Positions 18,501 through 27,459 of a DNA stretch of 64,000 nucleotides are shown one piece after another. The notes below the pieces were generated by a model. The model was not told where the DNA came from, ran no database searches, and worked only from the letters and a program-made list of their open reading frames with translations. A program made the translations under genes and the position numbers. The stretch's first letter is position 1, and every line of letters begins with the position of its first letter. The stretch is from the NCBI RefSeq assembly GCF_004402015.1, contig NZ_SOPW01000001.1, positions 248,001 through 312,000 of the forward strand, written 5' to 3'. The DNA comes from Filobacillus milosensis. Lineage in GTDB: Bacteria; Bacillota; Bacilli; Bacillales; Alkalibacillaceae.

Positions 18501-18585
18501 CACTGACGATTCAAGTGGTAGTAATGATGGCGGATCGAGTAACGATGGTAGTAACGACGGTACAACCGATGGATCCACTTCATAA
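15502..18585 (+). CDS. Class A penicillin-binding protein (PBP1A-like)
   Basis: A bifunctional peptidoglycan synthase of 1027 residues. It has a membrane anchor (about 29-57) and a GT51 glycosyltransferase domain with catalytic Glu120 in EDEYFETHSG and the GGSTLTQQL motif. The transpeptidase domain has Ser451 in GSTMK, KSLN (SxN type) and KTGT at 643-646. A fibronectin-III-like segment follows at about 850-930, then a tail of about 95 residues made almost only of Asp, Asn, Gly, Ser. B. subtilis PonA has a similar FnIII plus Asn-rich end. It lies between tyrS and acuA, where B. subtilis has acsA. Confidence 0.95.
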   Translation: MSKNSSNKWLSFFQQGKFVTSTRVTLDVVWHIALFFIIIGLVLMFFLGGLGFGYFASLVEDVPVSGKEEMRKQIYNYEETSHIYFANNIHMGQLRSDLHREEIKLENVSQLVRDAIKATEDEYFETHSGIVPKAIMRALFQEFTNADMQSGGSTLTQQLIKSQILTNEVSFERKAKEILIALRLENFFNKDEIFEAYLNIVPFGRDSSGRNIAGVQAAAQGIFDKDADELNLAQAAYIAGLPQSPSAYTPFKNGGELKSKEGLEPGFERQYVVLTRMLEENMITQEEFDQAVNFDLVSSFTDKKESTFSNYPFLTFEIEQRAKDILLKHLANEDGYTMDQLNEDESLYEQYDILAERELRQNGYDIHTTINKKIYDKFQTITKDYQHFKPTKYVQRPDPDTGEMKQVEMPVETGASLIENSTGKIIAFVGGRDFQRSQVNKFSQHIRPNGSTMKPLFGYAPAMEEGVIQPGSPLADVKFEYVDVAGNVWSPTNYIESSESGIVPARKALYKSLNLPAARLALKMQEQNIDSVGYLRKMGFSNLTARDAPAANILGTKYVTVEENTNAYATFANNGKFVDAYMVDKIEDKEGNVIYEHESKATEVFSPQTAYLTLDILRDVLTQGTATYLQRQLTNPQVDWAGKTGTTNYWMDAWFVGTNPNVTLGTWIGYESYDVDGKNGVSDSERNYMNLKTCRDCVMGYSSRNLGYWAQLANAATEIDPELMAPDQRHESPGGIVQRSYCQISGLLPSEACEQLGLVNTDIFNVDYVPNERDDSIIEGQFVQLGENFYKAIEQTPVEFVNEGYFLRPGFIEEQGWDNIEDLGKLLPNNEMWANLVAPQPENPEDNGTPPAPDSVGFEGSTFNWSSVGGDVIGYRIYMANSQEDDFTLIDSTVDSNYAVPYSNRIYAVSAVDFYGNESSLSTPVIYGQITQPDDEEDQDDNNDGNDDNNGNNDDENNGNNDDNNNDNNDDSNNGNNDDGSGNDSGSNDGSNDGSNDGDNTDDSSGSNDGGSSNDGSNDGTTDGSTS

Positions 18586-18617
18586 ACTTCTAGATTGAAA
18601 AATCTAAGTCAGAACTG

Positions 18618-18654
18618 AGAGCTTACACTAATTTGAGTGTAAGCTCTTTTTTTG
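18618..18654 (+). terminator. Terminator after the PBP gene
   Basis: A perfect stem (AGAGCTTACACT with its complement), a short loop and seven T residues. Confidence 0.93.
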
Positions 18655-18766
18655 TATTAATTTTCATTTGAGGAAACCCTCCCATTTTAAGGTTTATCAT
18701 ATTTTGAAAAGGAAAATCATGTTATACTTGGAATATAATTTGACTTAATCATTAGGTGGTGTTGAG

Positions 18767-19405
18767 TTGAAACATCCTAAAACGTATCACAAGCAAATGA
18801 TTAATAAAAATCAAAAACAAGTAATAATAGAAGGACCTCTAACATCTGAACAACTAACTCATTATTACTTTGATGATGGTTTAAAAGCATTTAGACCTCC
18901 TAAGAAACAATTTGAAGCAATTAAATCAATTGCTGACTTTCCAGAAGGTAGAATTATTATAGCTCATGATGAAGATAAAATAGTCGGTTATGCGACGTAT
19001 TTACATCCAGACCCTTTAGAGAGATGGTCAACTATAAAAATGGAAGATTTACTTGAATTAGGGGCTATCGAAGTCTCACATGAGTATCGAGGGCTAGGGA
19101 TTGGATCAAACATTCTTAAATTATCCATGATGGATGAACAAATGGAAAATTATATAGTCATCACAACCGAGTACTATTGGCATTGGGATATGAAATCTAC
19201 CAAACTTAATGTTTGGCAATATCGTAAACTGATGGAAACCATGATGGGATACGGTGGATTAAAGCCAATGTCAACTGATGATCCAGAGATTATTTCTCAT
19301 CCTGCCAATTGCTTGCTAGTCAGAATAGGTAAAAATGTTCCCCAATCATCAATAGATACCTTTGACAAACTGAGGTTCATGGGCAGAACAGATTTTTTTA
19401 TGTAG
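18767..19405 (+). CDS. acuA: Acetoin utilisation protein AcuA (GNAT acetyltransferase)
   Basis: AcuA acetylates and inactivates acetyl-CoA synthetase AcsA. The 212-residue product has a GNAT fold with the acetyl-CoA loop RGLGIGSN near residue 110. The start is TTG at 18767, 7-8 nt after AGGTGG. It heads the acuABC operon; acuB follows after 15 bp. The AcsA target is not encoded beside it here, unlike in B. subtilis. Confidence 0.93.
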   Translation: MKHPKTYHKQMINKNQKQVIIEGPLTSEQLTHYYFDDGLKAFRPPKKQFEAIKSIADFPEGRIIIAHDEDKIVGYATYLHPDPLERWSTIKMEDLLELGAIEVSHEYRGLGIGSNILKLSMMDEQMENYIVITTEYYWHWDMKSTKLNVWQYRKLMETMMGYGGLKPMSTDDPEIISHPANCLLVRIGKNVPQSSIDTFDKLRFMGRTDFFM

Positions 19406-19420
19406 AGGGAGTGTAAACAA

Positions 19421-20068
19421 TTGCTAGTAGAAGAAATAATGAATAAAGATGTAGTGACATTAAAACCTGATCATTCCATTAAAGAAGCATTAGAACTTTT
19501 AAACGAACATCACATTAAACATATTCCAATTGTAAATGATCAATACTCAGTGGTCGGAATAATTTCTGACAGGGATATTCGTGATGCAGCACCGTCTACA
19601 CTAGAAAAGCAAAAGAATCAAGCCATTTTAGATCATAATATTGAATCAATTATGACAAGCCCTGTTATAACCGTTCACCCTTTGGATTTTATTGAGGAAA
19701 TTGCTTCTATTTTTTATGAACATGAAATCGCATGTGTCCCAGTAACTAAAGACAATAGATTAGTTGGTGTCGTCACTGAGAAAGATTTATTATATACCTT
19801 AATTCAATTGACAGGAATCCATGAGCAAAGTTCACAAATTGAAGTAAAAGTGCCTAATAAAGCAGGTATGTTACCTGCAATCACAAAAATATTTGGCGAA
19901 AGAAAAATAAACATATCTTCTGTATTCATCTATCCTTTTAAAGATGATCACTCTCAAAAAATTATAGTATTAAGAATCCAAACGATGAACCCTATGCCTT
20001 TAATTGACGAATTGAAGGATAAAGGGTATGAAGTACTGTGGCCAAACATACCGGGGCTATCACAATGA
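19421..20068 (+). CDS. acuB: Acetoin utilisation protein AcuB (CBS pair plus ACT)
   Basis: A 215-residue protein with two CBS motifs (about 1-60 and 72-130), which usually form a nucleotide-binding pair, and a C-terminal ACT domain (about 138-210). Its biochemical role is not established; genetics in B. subtilis ties acuABC to acetoin use and AcsA control. It starts with TTG at 19421 after GAGGGAGTG. Its stop overlaps the acuC start as ATGA, so the two are translationally coupled. Confidence 0.93.
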   Translation: MLVEEIMNKDVVTLKPDHSIKEALELLNEHHIKHIPIVNDQYSVVGIISDRDIRDAAPSTLEKQKNQAILDHNIESIMTSPVITVHPLDFIEEIASIFYEHEIACVPVTKDNRLVGVVTEKDLLYTLIQLTGIHEQSSQIEVKVPNKAGMLPAITKIFGERKINISSVFIYPFKDDHSQKIIVLRIQTMNPMPLIDELKDKGYEVLWPNIPGLSQ

Positions 20069-21231
20069 ATTTACGTTCAGCATTTGTTTACTCAGAAAAG
20101 TTTCAAGACTATAAGTTTCGTGAAGATCATCCCTTTAACCAAAAACGTGTTGAGTTAACTTACGATTTGTTACTAAAATCAGGAGCATTATCTGAAGAAC
20201 AAATCATTAAACCAAGAATGGCCACAGAGAGTGAAATCAAAGCCGTACATCATTCACAATATGTTGAAGTAGTTAAACGTGCAAGTGAGCTTCAATTATC
20301 TGATTCCGAAACAGAAGAATATGGCATTGGTACAGAAGATACTCCCATATTTCACAATATGCACGAAGCAGCATCTACATTAGTTGGTGGTACATTAACC
20401 GCTGTAGAATCTGTTATTAATGGTGAGGTTGATCATGCCGTAAATTTAGGTGGGGGTCTACATCACGGTTTCGCAAGAAAGGCTTCAGGATTCTGTATAT
20501 ATAATGATGCTGCAATAGCGATTAACTATATCAGAGAACATACTAATTATAAAGTATTATATGTCGATACGGATGCGCATCATGGGGATGGTGTTCAATG
20601 GATTTTCTATGATGATCCTAATGTATGCACACTGTCAATCCATGAAACTGGACGATACCTCTTTCCTGGCACAGGGAATGTTAACGAGAGGGGTCGATCA
20701 GAAGGTTACGGTTTTTCTTTTAACGTGCCTTTAGATGCTTTTACAGAAGATGAATCTTTCTTAGAAGTTTATAAGAGCGCATTAAAAGAGGTTTGTGAGT
20801 ATTTCCAGCCCGATATTATTGTCACACAAAACGGTGCTGACGCTCATGTGTATGACCCTCTTACACATTTATGTAGTACAATGAAAATTTATGAAGAGAT
20901 ACCTAAACTAGCTAATGAAATGGCTCATATATATTGTGAAGACCGCTGGATCGCACTTGGCGGTGGAGGGTATGATATTTGGAGAGTTGTACCACGTGCC
21001 TGGGCACAAATTTGGAATATCGCTTCAGATCAAAAATTAAAATCAGGCCCATTACCCCAAGAGTGGATTAATAACTGGAAAGACCAAAGTCCTGTTGAAT
21101 TACCTACACATTGGCATGATGAACCAGGAATCTATAAAGACATACCTAGAAAAAACGAAATTACCGAAAAAAATAAATTAACGTTAAATAAAGCCTTACA
21201 ATTTATCACTAACCAGCAGAAATATACTTAA
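20065..21231 (+). CDS. acuC: AcuC, class I histone-deacetylase-like protein deacetylase
   Basis: A Zn-dependent deacylase of 388 residues that removes the acetyl group AcuA puts on AcsA. The HDAC signature DTDAHHGDG is near residues 168-176, with NGADAH and GGGGYD later supplying metal and active-site residues. The ATG at 20065 overlaps the acuB stop and gives the standard length; the open frame begins earlier at 20038 but would overlap acuB by 31 bp. Last gene of the acu operon. Confidence 0.95.
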   Translation: MNLRSAFVYSEKFQDYKFREDHPFNQKRVELTYDLLLKSGALSEEQIIKPRMATESEIKAVHHSQYVEVVKRASELQLSDSETEEYGIGTEDTPIFHNMHEAASTLVGGTLTAVESVINGEVDHAVNLGGGLHHGFARKASGFCIYNDAAIAINYIREHTNYKVLYVDTDAHHGDGVQWIFYDDPNVCTLSIHETGRYLFPGTGNVNERGRSEGYGFSFNVPLDAFTEDESFLEVYKSALKEVCEYFQPDIIVTQNGADAHVYDPLTHLCSTMKIYEEIPKLANEMAHIYCEDRWIALGGGGYDIWRVVPRAWAQIWNIASDQKLKSGPLPQEWINNWKDQSPVELPTHWHDEPGIYKDIPRKNEITEKNKLTLNKALQFITNQQKYT

Positions 21232-21241
21232 CTTTTATTTG

Positions 21242-21272
21242 CACATGAGATAACCGTTCTCGTGTGTTTTTA
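21242..21272 (+). terminator. Terminator after acuC
   Basis: A stem (CACATGAGA with TCTCGTGTG, one G-T pair) followed by TTTTTAT. Confidence 0.7.
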
Positions 21273-21293
21273 TTAATACTTAAAGAATTAAAT

Positions 21294-21321
21294 AAGACTC
21301 GTGATTAGCTTCACGAGTCTT
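21294..21321 (-). terminator. Terminator after motS
   Basis: A perfect 11-bp stem AAGACTCGTGA with TCACGAGTCTT and a 6-nt loop, just downstream of the motS stop on the minus strand. Confidence 0.8.
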
Positions 21322-21332
21322 AAAGTTAATTG

Positions 21333-22103
21333 TCATTCTGATTCTTCTAGAATCACAATTTCAACACGACGATTTTTACTCATATTTTCAGGTGTATCAT
21401 TTGAAGCAACAGGTCTTGTATCAGCATATCCAGCGATGTTAAAACGAATAGGATCTAATCCCTTTTCATTCGTAAAGTACCTTACAACACTACTTGCCCT
21501 TGCCCCACTTAGTTCCCAATTGGAGGGGAATTGAGAAGTGTTAATTGGCAATGAATCCGTATGCCCTTCAACTTTAACAAAATTAGGTATTTGCTCTAAT
21601 AAGGTTCCAACTTTATCTAGAAAGGGAATGGCATCATCCAGTAGTTCAGCTCTTGCAGATTCAAAAACAACTTTTTCCTGTAAAACTAAAACAACGCCAC
21701 GCTCTGTTCTGTTTGCTGTTATAACCTCAGATAATCCTTCATTTTCTAAAAATTCATCTACTTCATTAAGTAAATTTTGTAAATCATCTGTGCCCTCTGA
21801 TGGCCTATTTTCGTTCATATCAAAATCTTGTTGTAAACCGCCGTCATTAGGCTGTTCTGCTTCATCTTCGTTGTCTTCAATATTACTCGCTTGTTCTAAT
21901 TCAACAGGTGATGGATAAAAATCAAAAATTACTCTTTGTTGATATGATTCCGTCACCGTTTTTAATTTTTCTGCATCAATTTGAGACATTGAGAATAACA
22001 AAATAAAGAATACCAGAATTAGAGTTACCATATCCGAATATGTAACCATCCATAATGGTGCCTGCTTCTTATTTTTCTTTTTTCTTTTATTATTAAGATT
22101 CAT
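21333..22103 (-). CDS. motS: Flagellar stator protein MotS (MotB family, Na+ type)
   Basis: The peptidoglycan-binding stator subunit. The 256-residue product has a basic N-terminus and a single membrane helix with the ion-binding Asp24 (TYSDMVTLILVFF). A low-complexity acidic periplasmic linker follows, then an OmpA/MotB domain from about residue 130 (VEGHTDSLP). It overlaps motP by 11 bp, so the two are coupled. The place downstream of ccpA matches B. subtilis motPS, a sodium-driven stator. Sodium coupling is inferred from synteny. Confidence 0.93.
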   Translation of the reverse strand: MNLNNKRKKKNKKQAPLWMVTYSDMVTLILVFFILLFSMSQIDAEKLKTVTESYQQRVIFDFYPSPVELEQASNIEDNEDEAEQPNDGGLQQDFDMNENRPSEGTDDLQNLLNEVDEFLENEGLSEVITANRTERGVVLVLQEKVVFESARAELLDDAIPFLDKVGTLLEQIPNFVKVEGHTDSLPINTSQFPSNWELSGARASSVVRYFTNEKGLDPIRFNIAGYADTRPVASNDTPENMSKNRRVEIVILEESE

Positions 22104-22917
22104 TTACGGTCTCTCCAACAACGCTTTCTTCCTCTTCTTCCTTACTTTCTTTTAATTCTTCATTTGAAAGAAATGCGCTCAACTTCTCTTCAAGAATTTT
22201 TGGATTTTGACCTGATTGGACCCCAATAACTCCTTCAATGATTACTTGTTTCATAAAAACTTCTTGCTCAGTCATATTATTTAATTTTCCAGCTATTGGT
22301 ATAAATACTAAATTAGCTAACACCATACCATAGAATGTAGTTAATAATGCAACTGCCATACTTGGACCAATGGTTTGTGGATTGGTTAAATTATTAAGCA
22401 TTAACACGAGCCCGATTAACGTACCAATCATTCCCCAAGAAGGAGCGTATTCTCCTGCCTTTTCGATAATTGCTTGACCTTTACCGTGACGTTCTTCCAT
22501 GGCCGTAATTTCTGCATTCATAATATCATTAATGACCTCTGGTTCGATTCCATCAATAGCTAAATAAACACCTTTTTTTATAAACTCATCATCTAAATCT
22601 TCAATTTCTGACTCTAATGCCAATAACCCTTCACGCCTGGCCCTTTCAGATAAAGTAATGAACAACTGAATAAGGTCTTTTAGATTATGATCAGTCTTGT
22701 TAAAAGCTTCCTTAAACACTTTCCAGGTTAACTTCATTTCCTTTAAGTCAAAATTAATAAATAATGCGCCTAATAAACCACCAATAACAATAATAAATGA
22801 TGACATCTGTAAAAACGTTGAAAAGCCATCAGGACCACTATTAAAATAAATCCCCATTAAAATCATGGTTGCTCCAAGCGCAATCCCAACCGGAGTTAAA
22901 ATGTCTTTTTTCTTCAT
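22093..22917 (-). CDS. motP: Flagellar stator protein MotP (MotA family, Na+ type)
   Basis: A 274-residue polytopic stator subunit with four membrane segments (about 9-25, 32-55, 150-175 and 185-205) and a cytoplasmic loop that contacts FliG. The segment EKAGEYAPSWGMIGTLIGL is the typical MotA third helix. The acidic C-terminus overlaps the motS start. It lies 52 bp downstream of ccpA, the B. subtilis arrangement. With MotS it forms the ion channel that turns the flagellum. Confidence 0.93.
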   Translation of the reverse strand: MKKKDILTPVGIALGATMILMGIYFNSGPDGFSTFLQMSSFIIVIGGLLGALFINFDLKEMKLTWKVFKEAFNKTDHNLKDLIQLFITLSERARREGLLALESEIEDLDDEFIKKGVYLAIDGIEPEVINDIMNAEITAMEERHGKGQAIIEKAGEYAPSWGMIGTLIGLVLMLNNLTNPQTIGPSMAVALLTTFYGMVLANLVFIPIAGKLNNMTEQEVFMKQVIIEGVIGVQSGQNPKILEEKLSAFLSNEELKESKEEEEESVVGETVNES

Positions 22918-22969
22918 TTGCCTCTCACCCTATTTTGACTGTTTGTCTTTACCTATATTATCGGTTAGT

Positions 22970-23968
22970 TTATTCTTTTGTTGAGCTTCTTTTAATAATT
23001 CTGTGAGGAAGTATTACCTGATGTTCATCAACAGCTTCGTTTTTCAATAGTTTGGTTAACAGTCTCATCGAAACCGCTCCAATGTCATACATCGGTTGAA
23101 CGACCGTAGTTAATTCTGGACGAACCATGACAGCTAATCGTGTATTATCAAAACCTACAACTGATAAATCTTCTGGGATATTAAAACCTTGGTCTTGTGC
23201 ACCATGAATCACACCTAAAGCCATTTCATCAGATGCTGCCATAATTACAGTAGGTTTTTGCTCAAGCCCTAAAAAGTAATTGGCAGCATTAATGCCTGAC
23301 TGGTAAGTATCGTCACCTTCAAAAATAAATGACTCATTAATTTCTAAGTTGTTTTCTTTTAGAGCATCCTGATACCCTTGAACTTTTGATGCTTCAATAC
23401 TGGAACCAGAATTGTTAGGAACATAACCGATAGTTTGATGGTTCTGTTCAATTAACTGTGAAACCGCATCATATACTGCCGTATAATAATCAATATTAAC
23501 AGAAGGAATTTTTTGAGAATCATCTACCGTGGCTGCTAATACCACTGGGATATTTGAGCTTTCAAATGCCTTTACATGATTTTCAGAAATGGACCCTCCC
23601 ATAAAGATGACGCCATCCACCTGTTTTTCTAACATATTATCGAATAGGTCTAGTTCTTTGTTCAAATTCTGATCAGAACTACTTAAAATAATATGATACT
23701 TGTACATTGAGGCGATATCTTCAATCCCTCTAGCTAGTTCTGCAAAAAACATATTAGATATATCAGGAATTATTACACCAACTGAAGTCGTTTTCCGGCT
23801 AGCTAAACCACGAGCAACAGCGTTAGGTCGAAAGCCTAATTCTTCAATAGCAGCTAGTACTTTTTTTCTTGTCGTTGGTTTTACATTTGTGTTGCCATTA
23901 ATCACTCGTGACACTGTTGCCATTGAAACATTAGCTTTTTTGGCCACATCATAAATTGTTACGCTCAT
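22970..23968 (-). CDS. ccpA: Catabolite control protein A
   Basis: A LacI/GalR-family regulator of 332 residues, the main carbon catabolite regulator in Bacilli, acting with HPr-Ser46-P on cre sites. The N-terminal HTH and hinge are at 4-56 ([20 protein letters not shown], then [13 protein letters not shown]), and a periplasmic-binding-like effector domain follows. Its place between aroG and motPS is as in B. subtilis. I found no clear consensus cre site in the acu promoter region. Confidence 0.96.
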   Translation of the reverse strand: MSVTIYDVAKKANVSMATVSRVINGNTNVKPTTRKKVLAAIEELGFRPNAVARGLASRKTTSVGVIIPDISNMFFAELARGIEDIASMYKYHIILSSSDQNLNKELDLFDNMLEKQVDGVIFMGGSISENHVKAFESSNIPVVLAATVDDSQKIPSVNIDYYTAVYDAVSQLIEQNHQTIGYVPNNSGSSIEASKVQGYQDALKENNLEINESFIFEGDDTYQSGINAANYFLGLEQKPTVIMAASDEMALGVIHGAQDQGFNIPEDLSVVGFDNTRLAVMVRPELTTVVQPMYDIGAVSMRLLTKLLKNEAVDEHQVILPHRIIKRSSTKE

Positions 23969-24059
23969 TTTAACCCCTCATTTCAAACCGATATTCTTTT
24001 TAATATTGTTAGCATACGACATTCTAACCATTCTATCAATTAAGAAAACAGAAACACAA

Positions 24060-25130
24060 TTAGTATTTCTGTTTTTCTAATAATTCATTTATAAATGTTT
24101 CGAATGTTGGTATGTCCATTTGTTGTTGTGAGTCAGATAATGCAGTTGCAGGATCTGGGTGTACTTCTGCCATAATGCCGTCTGCCCCAATTGCAAGTCC
24201 AGCTTTAGCCGCCGGTAGTAATAAGTCTCTTCTACCCGTAGAATGTGTAACATCAACAAAAACAGGTAGGTGCGTCTCTTTCTTTAATATCGGAACAGCA
24301 GTGATATCTAACGTATTTCTCGTCGCTGTTTCATAAGTTCGAATGCCTCTTTCACATAAAATAATTTGTCCATTACCTTGTGAAATAATATATTCAGCTG
24401 CATTCATGAATTCATTAATGGTTGCTGCCAAACCACGTTTTAATAAAATTGGTTTGGTCGATCGGCCCGCTTCTTTTAATAATTCAAAATTATGCATATT
24501 TCTTGCGCCGATTTGAATCACATCAACGTAATCATGTGCAGTTTCAATATCATTAGGGTTAACAATTTCACTAACGACTTTTAAGCCGTGTTTCTTTCCT
24601 ACCTCTTTTAATATTTTCAAACCTTCAATACCTAAGCCTTGAAAATCATAAGGAGACGTTCTTGGTTTAAATGCACCGCCCCTTAACATGCTCAAACCTT
24701 GTTGCTTAATTGATTCAGCCACTGCGTCGACCTGTTCAAAGGATTCAACTGAACAAGGTCCAAAGATAAACTCAGGTTTTCCGTTCCCCACTTCAATCTC
24801 ATCTACTTTTACAATTGTATCTGTCGGCTTTTTCTGTCTTGAAACTAGTAATGCATTTAATTGATCCTCTTCTATTAACTCTTTTGCAGCTTTAAAAACT
24901 TCCTTAAAAAGATGCTCAATCGTTGAATACTCAAAAGGACCCTCATGATTTTTTATGATTAAGTCTAACATTTCACGCTCTCTAAGCGGATCAAACACAT
25001 TAATGCCTTGATGAGTCTTGATATCACCTATTTGCTTTATTAATTCCCCACGTTTATTAATTAAGTCTAATATTCTTAAATTGACTTGATCAACTTCTTC
25101 TCTTAATTGTTCCAGTTTATTAGGATCCAC
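24060..25130 (-). CDS. aroA: Bifunctional DAHP synthase/chorismate mutase
   Basis: A fused shikimate-pathway enzyme of 356 residues. Residues 1-90 are an AroQ-type chorismate mutase ([20 protein letters not shown]), which in Bacilli also acts as the feedback-sensing domain. Residues 100-356 are a class I-beta DAHP synthase ([31 protein letters not shown]). The start is GTG at 25130 with TGGAGGAATCAAC upstream. The B. subtilis gene is called aroA or aroG. It is divergent from the FtsA-like gene and upstream of ccpA on the same strand. Confidence 0.96.
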   Translation of the reverse strand: MDPNKLEQLREEVDQVNLRILDLINKRGELIKQIGDIKTHQGINVFDPLREREMLDLIIKNHEGPFEYSTIEHLFKEVFKAAKELIEEDQLNALLVSRQKKPTDTIVKVDEIEVGNGKPEFIFGPCSVESFEQVDAVAESIKQQGLSMLRGGAFKPRTSPYDFQGLGIEGLKILKEVGKKHGLKVVSEIVNPNDIETAHDYVDVIQIGARNMHNFELLKEAGRSTKPILLKRGLAATINEFMNAAEYIISQGNGQIILCERGIRTYETATRNTLDITAVPILKKETHLPVFVDVTHSTGRRDLLLPAAKAGLAIGADGIMAEVHPDPATALSDSQQQMDIPTFETFINELLEKQKY

Positions 25131-25261
25131 GTTGATTCCTCCAGCCCTAGTTTATTACATTTCATTTTTATGGTACATTATGCTTAACCATGTATTCTTT
25201 TAGTATTATAAAGGACGATGGACCACTTGTCATTCAATCCATATATAAAGGGGTCAGAAGC

Positions 25262-27412
25262 ATGAACGAAAAATTATTTGCTTTAGATATAGGTACCAGA
25301 AGTGTTGTAGGACTTATTTTAGAAAAAGAAGATCACCGATTCAAAGTAATAGAAATGGTTACTGAGGAGCACCGTGAACGCTCAATGTTAGACGGGCAAA
25401 TACATAATATATTAGAAGTATCTCAAGTCATTCAAAAAGTAAAAGAAAAGTTGGAAGTAAAACATGGCCCACTTACTAAAGTATGCGTAGCTGCAGCTGG
25501 ACGAGCCCTTAAAACTAAAAAAAGTACATATGTAACAAATATTACTGAACAACCACTTATGACACAAGAAGATATACTTCATCTAGAATTAGCAGCCGTT
25601 CAACAAGCCCAATACACTTTAGCTGAGGATGAACAACAACAAGAGAGTACCAATTACTATTGTGTTGGTTATTCAGTCCTCCATTATTATTTGGATGAAG
25701 AAGAGATTGGTTCGTTATTAGATCAACAAGGCGAGGAAGCGCGTGTAGATATTATTGCGACATTTTTACCTAAGGTTGTAGTTGATTCCTTATTATCTGC
25801 TTTAAAACGTGCAGATTTAGATATGGAAGCATTAACTTTAGAACCTATTGCTGCTATTCAAGTTTTGATTCCAGCATCTATGAGACGGTTAAATGTCGCT
25901 CTAGTGGATATCGGTGCCGGTACAAGCGACATTGCCTTGACTAGCGATGGTACCGTTACTGCTTATGGAATGGTACCTAAAGCTGGTGATGAGATTACTG
26001 AAGCTATTAGTGAAGAATACTTACTGGATTTTCATAGTGCTGAAGAAGTTAAGCGAGCAATTAATACACAAGATGTTATTGAGTTTGAAGATATTTTAGG
26101 TTTTAAAACAGAACTAAATAAAAAAGAAGTTGTACAATCAATTGAATCTTCTATAAACAGTCTAGCTAAAGCAATTTGCGAACAAATTTTATCACTTAAT
26201 CAACAGTCACCTAAAGCTGTTATGTTAGTTGGGGGCGGAAGTTTAACCCCTGCTTTACCCGAGAAAATTTCTGACTTCTTACAGTTACCAAAGAACCGAG
26301 TAGCGATTCGTGGCATTGATGCGATACAAGTATTGGATGACAAGGATCAATTACCTGATAGCCCTGAGTATGTCACTCCAATTGGAATTGCCATCGCTGC
26401 CAAGCAAAACCCAATACACTATATCAGTGTAGAAGTTAATAACCGTACTATTCGTTTGTTTGACTTAAAACAACTATCAATTGGAGATTGCCTATTAGCA
26501 GCTGGTGTTCAGATGAACAAATTATATGGACGTCCTGGGATGGCAATCATGGTTGAACTCAATAATAGAAAAGTCACTTTACCTGGTACATTAGGTGAAG
26601 CTCCTATAATAACGATTAATGGACAAGAAGCTTCAGTTCAAGATGAAATCAAACACAATGATGTTATTCACGTAGAACAAGGCAAAGATGGTGAGTCTCC
26701 TTCTTATACTGTGCGCGATGTAGTTGGAGATTTGACAAATCTCACAGTATTCATAAACGATGAAAAATTTGAGCTAAAACCCCAAATCCAAGTAAATCAA
26801 AAGAATGTCTCAATTGATGTTGAATTACATGACGGCGATCGTATATATTGGGATAGTTCTAACACCTTAGAAGATGTGTTATTACAGTGCGGGTTTGAAC
26901 ATTACACTAATAAATTTAAACCATTTCATATAACATTCAATAATCATGAACAAACCATAAAAAAACAAATGATTACTGTATGTAGAAATAATCAACAGCT
27001 TAAATTATCAGATACAATAAATGATGGTGACCACTTATCCATCGAGGTCAGTGATTATTTGCCTATAAAAGATTTGTGTAATACCTTAGAAATAAAGAAG
27101 AAACAAGATATTAAGGTGTTTTACAACAATCGACCATTAACACTGACTAAAGAGTTAAATAATCTTTATATTAATGGAGAGAAAGCTCAAGACCAATCCT
27201 ATGTTTATCCGGGGGATCAAATTATCTCTGAAGAAAAACGAGAAGAACCATTCATTTTTCAAGATATCTTTCGCTTTATAGAAATTGATTTAAACGAGAT
27301 GGAAGGCCATCACTTCAAATTAATTCGTAATGGAGAAGAAGTTGGATTTATTGAAGAGATATATGATGGGGATCAACTTCAAATTAATTGGAGCACAACT
27401 ATTAATACGTAA
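25262..27412 (+). CDS. FtsA/PilM-like ATPase with C-terminal repeat region
   Basis: A 716-residue protein. Residues 1-385 form an FtsA-type actin fold: phosphate 1 ALDIGTRSVVG (7-17), an inserted SHS2-like subdomain, phosphate 2 LVDIGAGTSDIAL (214-226) and the adenosine motif MLVGGGSLTP (321-330). Residues 450-712 hold five degenerate repeats with an N(G/N) turn followed by DGD or similar (around 467, 526, 590, 651 and 704), suggesting small beta-rich modules. No amphipathic C-terminal membrane helix like that of FtsA is seen. The ATG at 25262 follows AAAGGGG. It is not the main division gene, which normally sits beside ftsZ. Its role is unknown. Confidence 0.82.
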   Translation: MNEKLFALDIGTRSVVGLILEKEDHRFKVIEMVTEEHRERSMLDGQIHNILEVSQVIQKVKEKLEVKHGPLTKVCVAAAGRALKTKKSTYVTNITEQPLMTQEDILHLELAAVQQAQYTLAEDEQQQESTNYYCVGYSVLHYYLDEEEIGSLLDQQGEEARVDIIATFLPKVVVDSLLSALKRADLDMEALTLEPIAAIQVLIPASMRRLNVALVDIGAGTSDIALTSDGTVTAYGMVPKAGDEITEAISEEYLLDFHSAEEVKRAINTQDVIEFEDILGFKTELNKKEVVQSIESSINSLAKAICEQILSLNQQSPKAVMLVGGGSLTPALPEKISDFLQLPKNRVAIRGIDAIQVLDDKDQLPDSPEYVTPIGIAIAAKQNPIHYISVEVNNRTIRLFDLKQLSIGDCLLAAGVQMNKLYGRPGMAIMVELNNRKVTLPGTLGEAPIITINGQEASVQDEIKHNDVIHVEQGKDGESPSYTVRDVVGDLTNLTVFINDEKFELKPQIQVNQKNVSIDVELHDGDRIYWDSSNTLEDVLLQCGFEHYTNKFKPFHITFNNHEQTIKKQMITVCRNNQQLKLSDTINDGDHLSIEVSDYLPIKDLCNTLEIKKKQDIKVFYNNRPLTLTKELNNLYINGEKAQDQSYVYPGDQIISEEKREEPFIFQDIFRFIEIDLNEMEGHHFKLIRNGEEVGFIEEIYDGDQLQINWSTTINT

Positions 27413-27417
27413 CATGA

Positions 27418-27451
27418 CAAAGCCTGTATCACTAATAGATACAGGCTTTTA
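27418..27451. terminator. Terminator between FtsA-like gene and ytxJ
   Basis: A perfect 11-12 bp stem AAGCCTGTATC with GATACAGGCTT and a 7-nt loop, between convergent genes. Confidence 0.9.
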
Positions 27452-27459
27452 CAATAGCA

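Noticed and set aside
18194-18598. Long open frames in other phases over the PBP tail
   Set aside because: They arise from the low-complexity GAT/AAT/GGT codons of the real gene; they give Met/Thr-, Ser/Leu- or His/Tyr-rich sequence with no start signals.
18660-18766. cre site for CcpA before acuA
   Set aside because: The best candidate, TGAAAAGGAAAATCA near 18705, misses the central CG and the right half of the consensus.
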